From assembly GCF_001757995.1 (NCBI RefSeq), contig NZ_LXLV01000009.1, forward strand, positions 124,001-188,000: a stretch of DNA of 64,000 bases, read 5' to 3'. Origin of the DNA: Bacillus mycoides. Its GTDB lineage: Bacteria; Bacillota; Bacilli; Bacillales; Bacillaceae_G. The notes under the pieces are model-generated. The model did no database searches, had not been told where the DNA came from, and worked only from the letters and a program-made list of their open reading frames with translations. Below, one piece after another: positions 33,023 through 42,156 of this stretch (its first letter is position 1; the number at the start of each line of letters is the position of its first letter). The position numbers were made by a program, and so were the translations under genes.

Positions 33023-35782
33023 TGTTTCTTGTGAAGCGATATGTTCATTATTTTGGTCGATATTTAACATGAATTTTCGTTGTAAAAATTGCAATTTAAA
33101 GAGTGTTAAAGGATCATGATAAGTTTCTGGGTTCGTTCTTAGCTTTGTTAAAGTTTGCTCATCTTCTTGTATTTCAAGTTGGGCTGCTTCTACAGTTTGT
33201 TTCAATATGCTAAGAGGGTCCTTAAAGAACATCATGATATCACGTTCTAGCGCACCTTCAAATACTTCAAATTGAAGGAAGAATTGTTTTGAAATCATCT
33301 GAGCAACTTCTGTATAATCTTCTGTTTCAATATATTGTTTATATTTATTTGATAGCATAGATTGATTTTTTTGCATATTACCGAATAATTTCCCTGCACT
33401 CTTTAAGAAAAATTGTGTCGGTGTAAAGCGTAATAAAATATTGATGTTAGCTACTGTAATTCTATTCGTCATTCTTGCAACATCTCTATCCCAGTCGTCT
33501 AGTAATTTGAAATCACAAGGAAGTTTAATACGCTCTTCCTCATAGAGCTTATTAAAGGTATCGCCCATTTCATCTAAATAAGCCTGAGCTTGAATGAATT
33601 CATTATGAGCAGTTTCAATCCATTCTTGAATAGATTGAGTAAATTTAGGAAGAAGCACTTGCTGTACATGTTTTTGAATTCTTTCATTCATTGCTACATT
33701 TAGTTCTTCATGGACCAATTTGAAATCACTATCTTCTTGAACAAGATCAGAGCAACTCTGCAACAATTCAGGAATTTGAGAATGTATATCCTGCGTAATC
33801 TCTTCTTTTGTTAAGAGATAAGATTCTGTAATAGAACGAATTTTATCTTTTTGAATGGCAGTAAGATTATTAATAAAACCATCAAGTTTTACTAAAATAT
33901 GTTTATTCCAGCGGACGGATTTCACTAACGTATTTTCTAATTCCACACGTTCATTTACAAGGTATGCAATTGTTTTTTGGATAAACCATAATAATTTTTC
34001 AATGCGTTCTTTTTCCACGTTACGCTGAGTAAGGTTAGAAAGAATAGAGTCTGTTACGTTACCTAGCTGTTCACTACTCTCCTGTGAAGGAGAGTAAGGG
34101 AAAAATTGTGCTTCTGGGAAATGTATGAGTATTTTCTTTTTAATGCTGTTCGTAATATTTTCACTAGTATTCGTATCAATTGTTTGTAAGACGAATTGAA
34201 TTTGTAAATTTGGTACTTGCTCACGAATATATAATAATGTATCGAGCTCTTCATCATGTAATGGTGAAGCTGAATTTAGTACATAGATGAGACTATCTGC
34301 TGCCTGTAAGTATTCAAAGTGAGAGCTGTTTTTGTCAAGTTGTCCATGCACAGTAGGTGTGACAAGGAATGAAAACTTATTTTTTCGTAAAAATCTACTT
34401 GGTAATTTAACTTCAATACATTTTCTTTCTAGCTCTGACTGAGAAGGTACCGCTAGTATGTTATGAAGTTCGTCAAAGTTTGGTATATTTCGTATATCTA
34501 GCTCTGTAAGCTCAGTTATTTCAGTTTGACTATTATCTTTAAATGTAATTGAAGTTGTTATAGCTTCATTTAATATATTTTCTCCTAGTATAGAGTTAAT
34601 AAAGGCTGATTTATCATAATCGCTAGCTCCTGCTACTAGAAGTTGTGTAACAGTTAAATCGTATAACTCACGAACAAGTAGTGTGAATTGATGACCTAAA
34701 TCTACATCATTCTTCTCAGCCCATACAGCAATCGTTTCAAATAATGCTGATACGTCTGCCATATCAACATTTGCATGAGCTGATGCATTTGAAAGTAAGG
34801 CACCTGCGCTTTTTACGAGTAATGATTCTAGAGTTGTCGGTGAAACTTCATTCCATGCTAATACTGCTGCGGAGACAAGTAAAGAATCTTCCGCTCTCGT
34901 TAAACTAAACCAATTTGTTAATAAATCTGGTACAAGTCCTTGTAATTCGTGCATGAAATGTTGTCCAGTAATCAATTCGAAGTACGTCTCTTGATAGCGA
35001 GTAGAAATTTCATTCCAATCGTCATGAGCATCTACTTCAATATGTAAGAATAGGTGATTTATTGTTTGAATCCAAGGTAGATGGAATGATTCATTTTCAT
35101 AGCTGTTCCAAAGTGAGATAACAAGCTCTTTAAATTGAACTTGATCAATTGTATATAAGGCTTTTAAAGATTCATAGAAATACTCAGGTTTAATTTTTTT
35201 AGTAAAGCCTCTGTTCACATAATTGATTAAAGTATCGAACCAGTGTAATGATTTTGTTCGAATTCCTTCTTGAACAGCGAGTTCAATAGCATTATTCCAA
35301 TCTTCTTGTTTTTCATAGAACGATCGAGCGATTGCAGTAATATTTGGATAGTCTGGTTGAAATGCAACAGCTTCGCTAATCGTCTTAAATGCTAGTCCTA
35401 AACGATTTTGCTCTATATAAAGAGAAAGAAGTTGTAGGGAAACTTCCATCGTAAGAGTTGTATCTTCTGTTTGGATAGATGTATAAATTTCTTCTGCTTT
35501 TGGTAAGAAACCTAATTCGAAATAAGCATCTGCAATATTCTTCATAGCCCAGAGAGCAAGTTCATTATTTACTTTCTCCCATTTGAATATAGCGGCTTCA
35601 AAGTCGTTAGTTTGAAAATAAACTTCACCTTGTGCGAAGCGAATATTAGATATATTGGAGAATTCATTTTTTGATTCATTTATATATGCTTCACCGAGTA
35701 CTTCCGCTACCGGAATGGAAGAGTCTTCTGTTAAAAATGTTTTATAGTAAATCTTTTGGATAAATTGTTTTTCAATGGTCAT
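33014..35782 (-). CDS. Large TPR protein with degenerate dynamin-like GTPase domain
   Basis: 922 residues (start 35782 after AGGGGGAACGAAC). Residues ~45-190 are TPR-like helix pairs (IRFAQGEVYFQTNDFEAAIF, NIADAYFELGFLPKAEEIY). A dynamin-type G domain begins near residue 385 (LLVAGASDYDKSAFINSILG). Its P-loop has Asp in place of the second Gly, the DTPG motif reads VTPTVHG and the NKxD motif reads LQTID, so GTP hydrolysis is doubtful. The C-terminal third is long helices like a stalk. No membrane segment or signal. The last codons (ATA AAG TGA) lie in a bcr1 end. Function unknown; membrane remodelling or scaffolding is possible. Confidence 0.8.
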   Translation of the reverse strand: MTIEKQFIQKIYYKTFLTEDSSIPVAEVLGEAYINESKNEFSNISNIRFAQGEVYFQTNDFEAAIFKWEKVNNELALWAMKNIADAYFELGFLPKAEEIYTSIQTEDTTLTMEVSLQLLSLYIEQNRLGLAFKTISEAVAFQPDYPNITAIARSFYEKQEDWNNAIELAVQEGIRTKSLHWFDTLINYVNRGFTKKIKPEYFYESLKALYTIDQVQFKELVISLWNSYENESFHLPWIQTINHLFLHIEVDAHDDWNEISTRYQETYFELITGQHFMHELQGLVPDLLTNWFSLTRAEDSLLVSAAVLAWNEVSPTTLESLLVKSAGALLSNASAHANVDMADVSALFETIAVWAEKNDVDLGHQFTLLVRELYDLTVTQLLVAGASDYDKSAFINSILGENILNEAITTSITFKDNSQTEITELTELDIRNIPNFDELHNILAVPSQSELERKCIEVKLPSRFLRKNKFSFLVTPTVHGQLDKNSSHFEYLQAADSLIYVLNSASPLHDEELDTLLYIREQVPNLQIQFVLQTIDTNTSENITNSIKKKILIHFPEAQFFPYSPSQESSEQLGNVTDSILSNLTQRNVEKERIEKLLWFIQKTIAYLVNERVELENTLVKSVRWNKHILVKLDGFINNLTAIQKDKIRSITESYLLTKEEITQDIHSQIPELLQSCSDLVQEDSDFKLVHEELNVAMNERIQKHVQQVLLPKFTQSIQEWIETAHNEFIQAQAYLDEMGDTFNKLYEEERIKLPCDFKLLDDWDRDVARMTNRITVANINILLRFTPTQFFLKSAGKLFGNMQKNQSMLSNKYKQYIETEDYTEVAQMISKQFFLQFEVFEGALERDIMMFFKDPLSILKQTVEAAQLEIQEDEQTLTKLRTNPETYHDPLTLFKLQFLQRKFMLNIDQNNEHIASQETIK

Positions 35783-35983
35783 GTTCGTTCCCCCTGTATA
35801 ATTTAGAAAAATGATGTTGTATGTAAAAGGGTGCATGTTACTCTAATAGGTAGAAGTTGCATTATATAGACCAAACTATGTTTTTGCTAGATATATCATT
35901 TTTCCTGAGAGTTAAACCGTTGCAAAAAGTAACTTTCCTTTATTGTAACAAAAAAATAAGCCTATGAATTTTTATTTTTTAAT

Positions 35984-36135
35984 CTCGCTATTTATAGGCA
36001 GTAAGACTCCTACTCCAAAATTTAGTGAATGCAAGGAAGTTAAGTGGGAGCCCTGCTGCCCGTAAAATCCAGATTGGTGCGAGATAATAATGAGTGGTGA
36101 TGGATAAAAAAAACCACTGCTTAAATCTCTGTTTA
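35984..36135 (-). repeat. bcr1 repeat, degenerate full-length copy
   Basis: The order of elements is that of bcr1 (CTCGCTATTTATAGGCAGTAA, GACTCCTACT, AAGTTAAGTGGGAG, CTGCTGCCCGTAAAATCCAG ATTGGTG, GATAATAATGAGTGG, AAACCACTGC) with many substitutions. It appears to be the oldest copy in the window. The rest of the gap between 35783 and 36260 shows no gene. Confidence 0.75.
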
Positions 36136-36260
36136 AGGAATGGAATAGAAGTAGAGTTCATTATAAAAACAATGTATAGTGAATATGTATACCATGTTTG
36201 TCTTAAAGATAGAATGGGCACAATATGGAATAACGATCGTGTATAGGATGTGTCTTCCGA

Positions 36261-36854
36261 ATGGAACAACATATTGGCGAGTTAATCGCACATTATGGGT
36301 ATTTTGGAATTATTATAGCTTTAGCTGGCGGGATTGTTGGATTACCTATACCGGATGAGTTTTTATTGACTTTTATTGGCTATAACATTTCAAAAGGAGT
36401 TATGTCAGGAACAGCTGCTTTTTTAAGTGGAATGGCAGGTGCAATGCTTGGCATTACATTAAGTTACATATTAGGTTTAAAACTTGGGCTCCCTGTTTTA
36501 AAAAAATATGGTCCGAAAGTTAGAATTAAGGAACATCATATTGAAAAAACACATATTCTATTTGAAAAATACGGTCCATTTCTTTTAATGATTGGTTACT
36601 TTATACCGGGAGTACGTCATTTAACAGCATATTTTGCTGGAGTTTCAAATTTAACATTGTGGCGATTTTGTTTGTATGCTTACGGTGGTGCACTAATTTG
36701 GATAAGTGTTTTTATTGGCCTAGGTTGGAAACTGGGAGAGAAGTGGCGCTTTGTTGAATATAGTTTACATCATTATGGGATATGGATTTTATTAGTTTCG
36801 GCAATTGTAACATTGATTGTGTGGATTTACATAAGGAAAAGGCAAAACCGCTAA
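36261..36854 (+). CDS. DedA/SNARE-associated (VTT domain) membrane protein
   Basis: 197 residues. The DedA pattern is clear: GIVGLPIPDEFLLTFIGY near residue 28, the Gly-rich GMAGAMLGITLSYILGLKLG, and FLLMIGYFIPGVRHLTAYFA GVSNL around residue 118 with the conserved Arg. Bacterial DedA proteins flip lipid carriers such as undecaprenyl phosphate or phosphatidylethanolamine. The ribosome binding site is weak (AGGATG). Confidence 0.88.
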   Translation: MEQHIGELIAHYGYFGIIIALAGGIVGLPIPDEFLLTFIGYNISKGVMSGTAAFLSGMAGAMLGITLSYILGLKLGLPVLKKYGPKVRIKEHHIEKTHILFEKYGPFLLMIGYFIPGVRHLTAYFAGVSNLTLWRFCLYAYGGALIWISVFIGLGWKLGEKWRFVEYSLHHYGIWILLVSAIVTLIVWIYIRKRQNR

Positions 36855-36872
36855 TAATAGCGGTTTTTTAGC
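36843..36872. terminator. Bidirectional terminator
   Basis: AAAACCGCTA, ATAA, TAGCGGTTTTTT, between dedA and the convergent EamA gene. Confidence 0.8.
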
Positions 36873-37296
36873 TGAAAGCAATAAATAATACACCAGCTGT
36901 AATAAAGACTACACCAATACCAGTCATAAAGTTTAACTTTTCACCTAATATAATCATCGCGAGAATAATGGAAAATACTACACTTAATTTATCGATAGGT
37001 GCTACTTGTGAAACTTTTCCTGTTTTTAATGCAAGAAAATAAAATAGCCATGACGAAGCACCAGCGATTCCACTTAATGTGATAAATAGCAGTGCTTTTT
37101 TATTTAGGAGTACATCACCGATATTTTGAAATTTACCTTGTATAATAATAACTCCTACCATAAATAATGCCATAATAATAGATCGAATAGTTGTTGCGAC
37201 GTTGGCATCGATTCCATCTAAGCCGATCTTTCCAAAAATAGATACGAGGGCAGCGGCAACTGCTGATAATAGTGCGAATAATAGCCATGAACTCAT
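36868..37296 (-). CDS. Single-repeat EamA (DMT) transporter
   Basis: 142 residues, five helices, a single EamA repeat (SAVAAALVSIFGKIGLDGID at the start; MIILGEKLNFMTGIGVVFIT near the end). Half-size DMT proteins work as homo- or heterodimers. GGAGG precedes the ATG by 7 bases. A bcr1 copy lies about 50 bases upstream of its start. Substrate unknown. Confidence 0.82.
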   Translation of the reverse strand: MSSWLLFALLSAVAAALVSIFGKIGLDGIDANVATTIRSIIMALFMVGVIIIQGKFQNIGDVLLNKKALLFITLSGIAGASSWLFYFLALKTGKVSQVAPIDKLSVVFSIILAMIILGEKLNFMTGIGVVFITAGVLFIAFS

Positions 37297-37347
37297 AGTG
37301 ACATTCCTCCAATCTTACATTATTATACATGAAAATCATTCTCATGT

Positions 37348-37503
37348 ATAAAGTGAAACTTTAATCAGTGGGGGGGAGCATTCCCCATTGATTATTAGCC
37401 TTCACCAATCGGGCGTTTACGGGCAGCAGGGCTCCCGCCTAACTTCTTTGCTCCACCTGAATTTTGAGGTGGGAGTTTTATTGCCCACAAATAGCGTGAT
37501 AAA
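37348..37503 (+). repeat. bcr1 repeat, full copy, flanked by ATAAA
   Basis: Element 37353-37498 (GTGAAACTTTAATCAGTGGG to AAATAGCGTG) between ATAAA at 37348-37352 and at 37499-37503. The middle contains TCACCAATCGGGCGTTTACG and CTCCCGCC/GGTGGGAG. Confidence 0.92.
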
Positions 37504-37511
37504 TAACGAAA

Positions 37512-37550
37512 TAAACCCCCGCCCTATATATTTAATAAGGTGGGGGTTTA
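37512..37550 (-). terminator. Terminator of the 48-aa gene
   Basis: AACCCCCGCC and GGTGGGGGTT around an AT-rich loop, just beyond the stop codon on the minus strand. Confidence 0.75.
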
Positions 37551-37555
37551 TTATA

Positions 37556-37702
37556 CTACTCTGCTATTTCTTCATATAAAAAGTACGTTACATTATAAAT
37601 ATGCTCTACTTCATCATCCGTCATAAATAATAATTCGTCACGTTCAATCCCTTTTTTCTTTTCAATAAACTCAATCATGTTTTTTCGTTCTTCTCTTTTC
37701 AT
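37556..37702 (-). CDS. BH0509-type small protein (48 aa)
   Basis: MKREERKNMIEFIEKKKGIE, then RDELLFMTDDEVEHIYN and a short end. The shape (basic start, helix, then acidic TDDEVEHIY motif) matches the small BH0509 family of Bacillus, of unknown function. GGGGAG lies upstream of ATG 37702 and a terminator follows. It is below the length most gene finders report. Confidence 0.7.
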   Translation of the reverse strand: MKREERKNMIEFIEKKKGIERDELLFMTDDEVEHIYNVTYFLYEEIAE

Positions 37703-37823
37703 CAATTTTTATTTCTCCCCTCAATCTGTTTTAATACAGTTTATTTAAGTTACTGCTATTATATAACAGAATCTTTAGAAAGTTCCACCTATTTTATTGT
37801 TTTTTTCAGAAGAACCTTTCGAC

Positions 37824-37856
37824 AAAACAAGCCCACCTAAGGGGGGCTTGTTTTCA
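37824..37856. terminator. Bidirectional terminator
   Basis: AAAACAAGCCC, loop, GGGCTTGTTTT, at the 3' end of the next minus-strand gene. Confidence 0.8.
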
Positions 37857-37858
37857 TT

Positions 37859-38275
37859 TTAAAGTCGTAAAAACTCGGGCTCGGTCGTACCAGCACCATC
37901 GATGTAATAAATTGTGTCGGGATTGATTTTAATTAGTACATAATTAGGATCTTCCGCACCGAGTAACCAGCGTTTTAAGCTATTAGTCCAAAATTTGTTT
38001 TTTAACGTTTGATCTTCTTCGATGGAAGCTATACCTTCAACTTCAATGTAATCTTCATCTAATTTCTTTCCCTCTCGCCCAAGTAGTACATGTACATTTG
38101 GATTCTTTTCGATATCTGTTATCTTTTTTGAATTTCGATCTGTTGCAACATATAGTACAAAATCTTCGTGGAAAAACATCATAAAGGCACCATGTGGCTT
38201 ATCGTTACGTATAGTAGATAATACACCAGTACGTTGACCTTGAATAATAGTTGCGATTTTTTCTTTTAAGTGCAT
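37859..38275 (-). CDS. Pyridoxamine 5'-phosphate oxidase-fold protein (general stress protein 26 type)
   Basis: 138 residues of split-barrel FMN-binding fold: TGVLSTIRNDKPHGAFMMFF (residues ~16-35), LYVATDRNSKKITDIEKNPN VHVLLG and the C-terminal LIKINPDTIYYIDG. It probably binds a flavin or heme and reduces a small substrate; the pyridoxal biosynthetic residues are not evident. AAGAGG precedes the ATG. It is divergent from the Ca/H antiporter gene. Confidence 0.83.
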   Translation of the reverse strand: MHLKEKIATIIQGQRTGVLSTIRNDKPHGAFMMFFHEDFVLYVATDRNSKKITDIEKNPNVHVLLGREGKKLDEDYIEVEGIASIEEDQTLKNKFWTNSLKRWLLGAEDPNYVLIKINPDTIYYIDGAGTTEPEFLRL

Positions 38276-38454
38276 ATTTTTAACCTCTTTTCATAATTTG
38301 TAATTTTTTCTGTCTGAACCAGATAATTTAAATATCTTTCATACTGTTTTCTTCAACCCGATTTTTTAAACGTAATTGTGATGAAATCGGACAAATTAGG
38401 AGATGAATAATAATAATATCGAGGAGAAATACATACGATGGAAGGATGAAAAGC

Positions 38455-39510
38455 ATGTTTAATAAAATATTTCTTATAGTAGCGCTTATAGGTGTACCAC
38501 TTTCTGTAATCGGAAAAACACTTCATTGGCCACAAACCATTATGTTTGCTGTATACTGCATTACTATTATTGCATTAGCAGGTTTTATGGGGAGGGCGAC
38601 AGAAAGTTTAGCAATTGTTTCTGGGCCTCGGATAGGTGGTTTATTAAATGCAACTTTCGGTAATGCCGTTGAACTTATCATTTCAATTTTTGCACTTCAG
38701 GCAGGATTAACAGAAGTTGTTTTAGCTTCCTTAACTGGTTCTGTACTTGGAAACTTATTACTGGTAGGAGGGTTATCCTTCTTTATAGGTGGCCTTAAGT
38801 ATAAAAGACAAAGTTTCAATGTTTATGATGCAAGACATAATTCAGCTTTATTAATATTTGCTGTTGTCGTAGCCTTTGTTATTCCAGAGATTTTTTCAAT
38901 GAAGATGGATGCTGGAAAGACGTATCAATTAAGTATTGGTGTTTCTATTATCATGATTATTATGTACCTTGCTGCATTGCTATTTAAGTTAGTTACGCAC
39001 CGTGGTGTATATCAACATAAAAGTGATGAAGTAGCGCATGAGGAAGAGCCAGAGTGGTCAAAAGGTAAAGCGCTACTCATTTTAGCGATAGCAACACTTG
39101 CAGTTGCTTATGTGTCAGAGGCCCTCGTACATACTTTTGAAACGGTCGCAAAGTCGTTTGGCTGGTCAGAGTTATTTATAGGGGTTATTATCGTTGCAAT
39201 TGTTGGTAATGCAGCAGAACATGCATCTGCGATTATTATGGCATATAAAAATAAAGTGAATATCGCAGTAGAAATTGCAGTAGGTTCTACATTACAAATC
39301 GCCATGTTTGTTGCGCCCGTGTTAGTACTTCTTTCGATGCTTTTTGCACAAAAGATGCCTTTAGTATTTACAATACCAGAACTTGTTTCCATGATTACAG
39401 CCGTTTTCTTAACCATTGCGATTTCAAATGATGGAGATACAAACTGGTTTGAAGGTGGCACTTTATTAGCAGCGTATGTCATTATGGGAATTGGTTTTTA
39501 TTTATTATGA
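38455..39510 (+). CDS. yfkE: Calcium/proton antiporter YfkE (ChaA family)
   Basis: 351 residues, the same length as B. subtilis YfkE. The two ion-binding repeats of the CAX family are present: GGLLNATFGNAVELIISIFA (residue ~59) and IIVAIVGNAAEHASAIIMAY (~250), each with the key Glu. An acidic loop (DEVAHEEEPEW) separates the halves. It exports calcium in exchange for protons. GGAAGG fits ATG 38455 better than 38446. Confidence 0.95.
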   Translation: MFNKIFLIVALIGVPLSVIGKTLHWPQTIMFAVYCITIIALAGFMGRATESLAIVSGPRIGGLLNATFGNAVELIISIFALQAGLTEVVLASLTGSVLGNLLLVGGLSFFIGGLKYKRQSFNVYDARHNSALLIFAVVVAFVIPEIFSMKMDAGKTYQLSIGVSIIMIIMYLAALLFKLVTHRGVYQHKSDEVAHEEEPEWSKGKALLILAIATLAVAYVSEALVHTFETVAKSFGWSELFIGVIIVAIVGNAAEHASAIIMAYKNKVNIAVEIAVGSTLQIAMFVAPVLVLLSMLFAQKMPLVFTIPELVSMITAVFLTIAISNDGDTNWFEGGTLLAAYVIMGIGFYLL

Positions 39511-39591
39511 AAAATAGGCATAACAATTGTATTGAGAGAAAACAATAAACAAAGTAGTATATATACCTTTACATAGGAAGGAGCCAGACAG

Positions 39592-40389
39592 GTGAAACGA
39601 GTATACAGCATATGTCTTTCAACCATGGTCTCGTTTATTTTATTATTTCCTAACAGTAGTTTCGCAAAGACAACGGTAGAAGTAAAAATGCCTTCATCTG
39701 TTTTAAATATTTCAAAAGATAATACATTCCCAAATGACGCGCAAGATTTACCGCGTTTACAGCCAAGTAAGTTTGCTCAAGAACTATTGAAAACAGCAAA
39801 TATCAAAATTGAAAATCCTGATTTAATTCGAATGTTTAATGAAACAACAATTTCGAATGCACCGCTTGCGGTAGGGTACCGGGCGAAAATTTATTTAGGT
39901 CAATGGGCATTAAATTATGAGTCGATAGATACATCGATTAATTGGGAATATAAGCAAGTAAATCGAAATGTATATGATAATCGCGGAGGTGATCGCTTAT
40001 ACCCACTTCGCTATAAGCAAGAAACCCAAAAGACAATCGAAGGTGATTTAACAGCAGATATGAAAGATGCTACAGATGTGAAAAAAATGATGCTTCTAAA
40101 AGCGCTTGAAAAAGTACAATTGCCACTTTCATTTAAAACAACCATTGGTTATGGTACTGGACATGAGCGTGTTTATAATATTAGTCCAAGTCAACTTGGA
40201 TATTTATATGCGTATACACCAGCAGTAAATGAAAAAGGAAAAGTAACATTTGGAGAAGTCTACCTTGTGTTAAAAGGGAATCAAAAAAGGCTTGTCGTGA
40301 AAAATATTACATCTCAAGGAATCGGAGCTGCTATTCCAATTCATGATCATTTATTTTTTAAGTTTATTTCTTCATCGCACGCACAATGA
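39592..40389 (+). CDS. yfkD: YfkD-like secreted protein
   Basis: 265 residues with a GTG start behind GGAAGGAGCC. A Sec signal peptide (KRVYSICLSTMVSFILLFPN SSFAKT) leads to a mature region of the YfkD family (WALNYESIDTSINWEYKQVN; LSFKTTIGYGTGHERVYNIS). The family is confined to Bacilli and has no known function. It follows yfkE and is convergent with yfkAB, the same order as in B. subtilis. Confidence 0.88.
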   Translation: MKRVYSICLSTMVSFILLFPNSSFAKTTVEVKMPSSVLNISKDNTFPNDAQDLPRLQPSKFAQELLKTANIKIENPDLIRMFNETTISNAPLAVGYRAKIYLGQWALNYESIDTSINWEYKQVNRNVYDNRGGDRLYPLRYKQETQKTIEGDLTADMKDATDVKKMMLLKALEKVQLPLSFKTTIGYGTGHERVYNISPSQLGYLYAYTPAVNEKGKVTFGEVYLVLKGNQKRLVVKNITSQGIGAAIPIHDHLFFKFISSSHAQ

Positions 40390-40390
40390 A

Positions 40391-40427
40391 ATAAAAAACG
40401 TCAGCACACCGGCTGACGTTTTTTTAT
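40391..40427. terminator. Bidirectional terminator
   Basis: AAAAAACGTCAGC, loop ACACC, GGCTGACGTTTTTT, between yfkD and yfkAB. Confidence 0.9.
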
Positions 40428-41555
40428 TTATAACATAAGGTTTGATGTTTTTGATAAGAAATCTTCTTGCGGATAGTAGCTATTTTTTACAAGAACATTT
40501 GGTCCAAGACATTTAACTGCAGGACAGTGACAGCTTAATGATTTTGCTGTTTTTGATTCACACCATTTGTCATAAGCTTCTTGTAGTGTATTTGTTTGTA
40601 TATTACCTAGAAGCGGGACATCACCGAAATCAGTTACGATAATATTTCCATCAAAAATATTTACGTTTAAACGAGAACGACCGTCTGGATCATTACGGAC
40701 AGTTACGTTTTTACTTTCATGTAATTTCTTAAATGTAGCTAAATCGCGTTCATCATCACTACATGCATAGAAAGGTAATGTTCCAAATAACATCCATACA
40801 TTTTCATCACGAATTTCTAATAAATGTTCAATTGCATGTCGAATTTCGTCTTTTGTTAAAATTTCAAGTGTGCTAGCGAAGTCACTTGGATACATCGGAT
40901 GCACTTCATGACGTTTACAACCCATTTCTTCAACGATTTGACGATGAATATGTTCGATATGTGGTAGAGTTCGTTTATTCAGCATAGTTTCGGCTGATAC
41001 GAGTACACCTGCATCTGATAGAGCTTTACTATTTGTAATCATTCTTTCGAATAATTTTGCACGTTGTTCATAAGTAGGTTTACGCTCCATCATTGCAAAT
41101 CCGCCTTCAACGAAGTCATCAATTGTTCCCCAGTTATGAGAGATATGCAATACATCTAAGTAGGGAATAATTTGTTCGTAACGTGCTAAATCTATAGTTA
41201 AGTTTGAGTTGATTTGAGTGCGAACGCCTCGTTCATGGGCGTATTTTAAGAGTGGTGTTACATAGTTGTCGACGGATTTCTTTGAAAGCATAGGTTCTCC
41301 GCCAGTAATACTTAAAGAACGTAAATGAGGAATCTCATCTAATCGTTTTAATAAAAGCTCCATCGGAAGCGGATTTGGATCTTTCGGCTGTAATGTGTAA
41401 CCAACAGCACAATGCTCGCAACGCATATTGCATAACGTCGTCGTTGTAAACTCAACGTTTGTTAATAGTAGTTTGCCGTACTCTTCAAGGTCCATATACG
41501 CTTCCCATGGATCGTAAGAAGGAGTAATCGGCTTCATTTTTTGTGATATCGTCAT
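40428..41555 (-). CDS. yfkAB: Radical SAM/CxCxxxxC motif protein YfkAB
   Basis: 375 residues. The radical SAM cluster motif is CNMRCEHC (about residue 42), followed by SITGGEPML. The C-terminal cysteines LSCHCPAVKCLG give the additional CxCxxxxC motif that names the family. It probably carries two iron-sulfur clusters and modifies an unknown substrate. In B. subtilis the gene was first split into yfkA and yfkB. AAAGGAG precedes the ATG. Confidence 0.93.
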   Translation of the reverse strand: MTISQKMKPITPSYDPWEAYMDLEEYGKLLLTNVEFTTTTLCNMRCEHCAVGYTLQPKDPNPLPMELLLKRLDEIPHLRSLSITGGEPMLSKKSVDNYVTPLLKYAHERGVRTQINSNLTIDLARYEQIIPYLDVLHISHNWGTIDDFVEGGFAMMERKPTYEQRAKLFERMITNSKALSDAGVLVSAETMLNKRTLPHIEHIHRQIVEEMGCKRHEVHPMYPSDFASTLEILTKDEIRHAIEHLLEIRDENVWMLFGTLPFYACSDDERDLATFKKLHESKNVTVRNDPDGRSRLNVNIFDGNIIVTDFGDVPLLGNIQTNTLQEAYDKWCESKTAKSLSCHCPAVKCLGPNVLVKNSYYPQEDFLSKTSNLML

Positions 41556-41625
41556 ATGAAATACTCCTTTGACTATTGAAATAACAATTTGTCCATTCTC
41601 TATAATAGAAGAATATGCACTTTTT

Positions 41626-41640
41626 ATAAAGTGAAACTTT
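41626..41640 (+). repeat. Isolated bcr1-end-like sequence
   Basis: ATAAAGTGAAACTTT is identical to the terminal 15 bases of the bcr1 copies at 29826 and 37348, but no bcr1 body follows. It may be a remnant left after deletion, or chance. Confidence 0.35.
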
Positions 41641-41768
41641 TTAGCGAAAAAAGAGAGAGGGCTTACATTATAGCGGATGACCGTGACAAAATTGATGAAA
41701 TTTCATGCCCATAGCAATCATTTTTGCGGTATAATAAAAGCAACTCGAATTAAAAGGAGAGTGCCTTC

Positions 41769-41951
41769 ATGGGAAAAGCAATTCAAGATAAAGATACACA
41801 ATTAGTATATTTAAAAGAGCGTTTAAATATGTTCATTGAAGTAATTGATACAATTGAACCTGAAGAAGTAGAGTTAGAAGATGTAGATCGTCTTCTTGCG
41901 ATGTTAGATGAATTAGAACTGAAATGTGAGCAATTTAAAAAAGACGAATAA
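41769..41951 (+). CDS. SE1561 family protein
   Basis: 60 residues, acidic and helical: KDTQLVYLKERLNMFIEVID, then TIEPEEVELEDVDRLLAMLD and ELKCEQFKKDE. The SE1561 family is conserved in Bacilli without known function. AAAGGAGAG lies 8 bases before the ATG and a terminator follows. Confidence 0.85.
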   Translation: MGKAIQDKDTQLVYLKERLNMFIEVIDTIEPEEVELEDVDRLLAMLDELELKCEQFKKDE

Positions 41952-41956
41952 TATAT

Positions 41957-41994
41957 TAAAAAGGCTGCCAATACAAAATTGGTAGCCTTTTTCT
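41957..41994 (+). terminator. Terminator after the SE1561 gene
   Basis: AAAAAGGCTGCCAAT and ATTGGTAGCCTTTTT around a short loop. Confidence 0.85.
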
Positions 41995-42156
41995 GTGCGG
42001 ATAATAGAAGGAATATAGAAAAAAAGGTATAATCAAGTTGTGAAAAATTTCATTTATACTTTAATAGCGTGAAATAAATAAAAAGCTGAAGAGCATAACG
42101 ATGGAATTTTCATCTCATAACGTTTTGGTAGCGTTCACAATTGAGGGGGAAGTACA

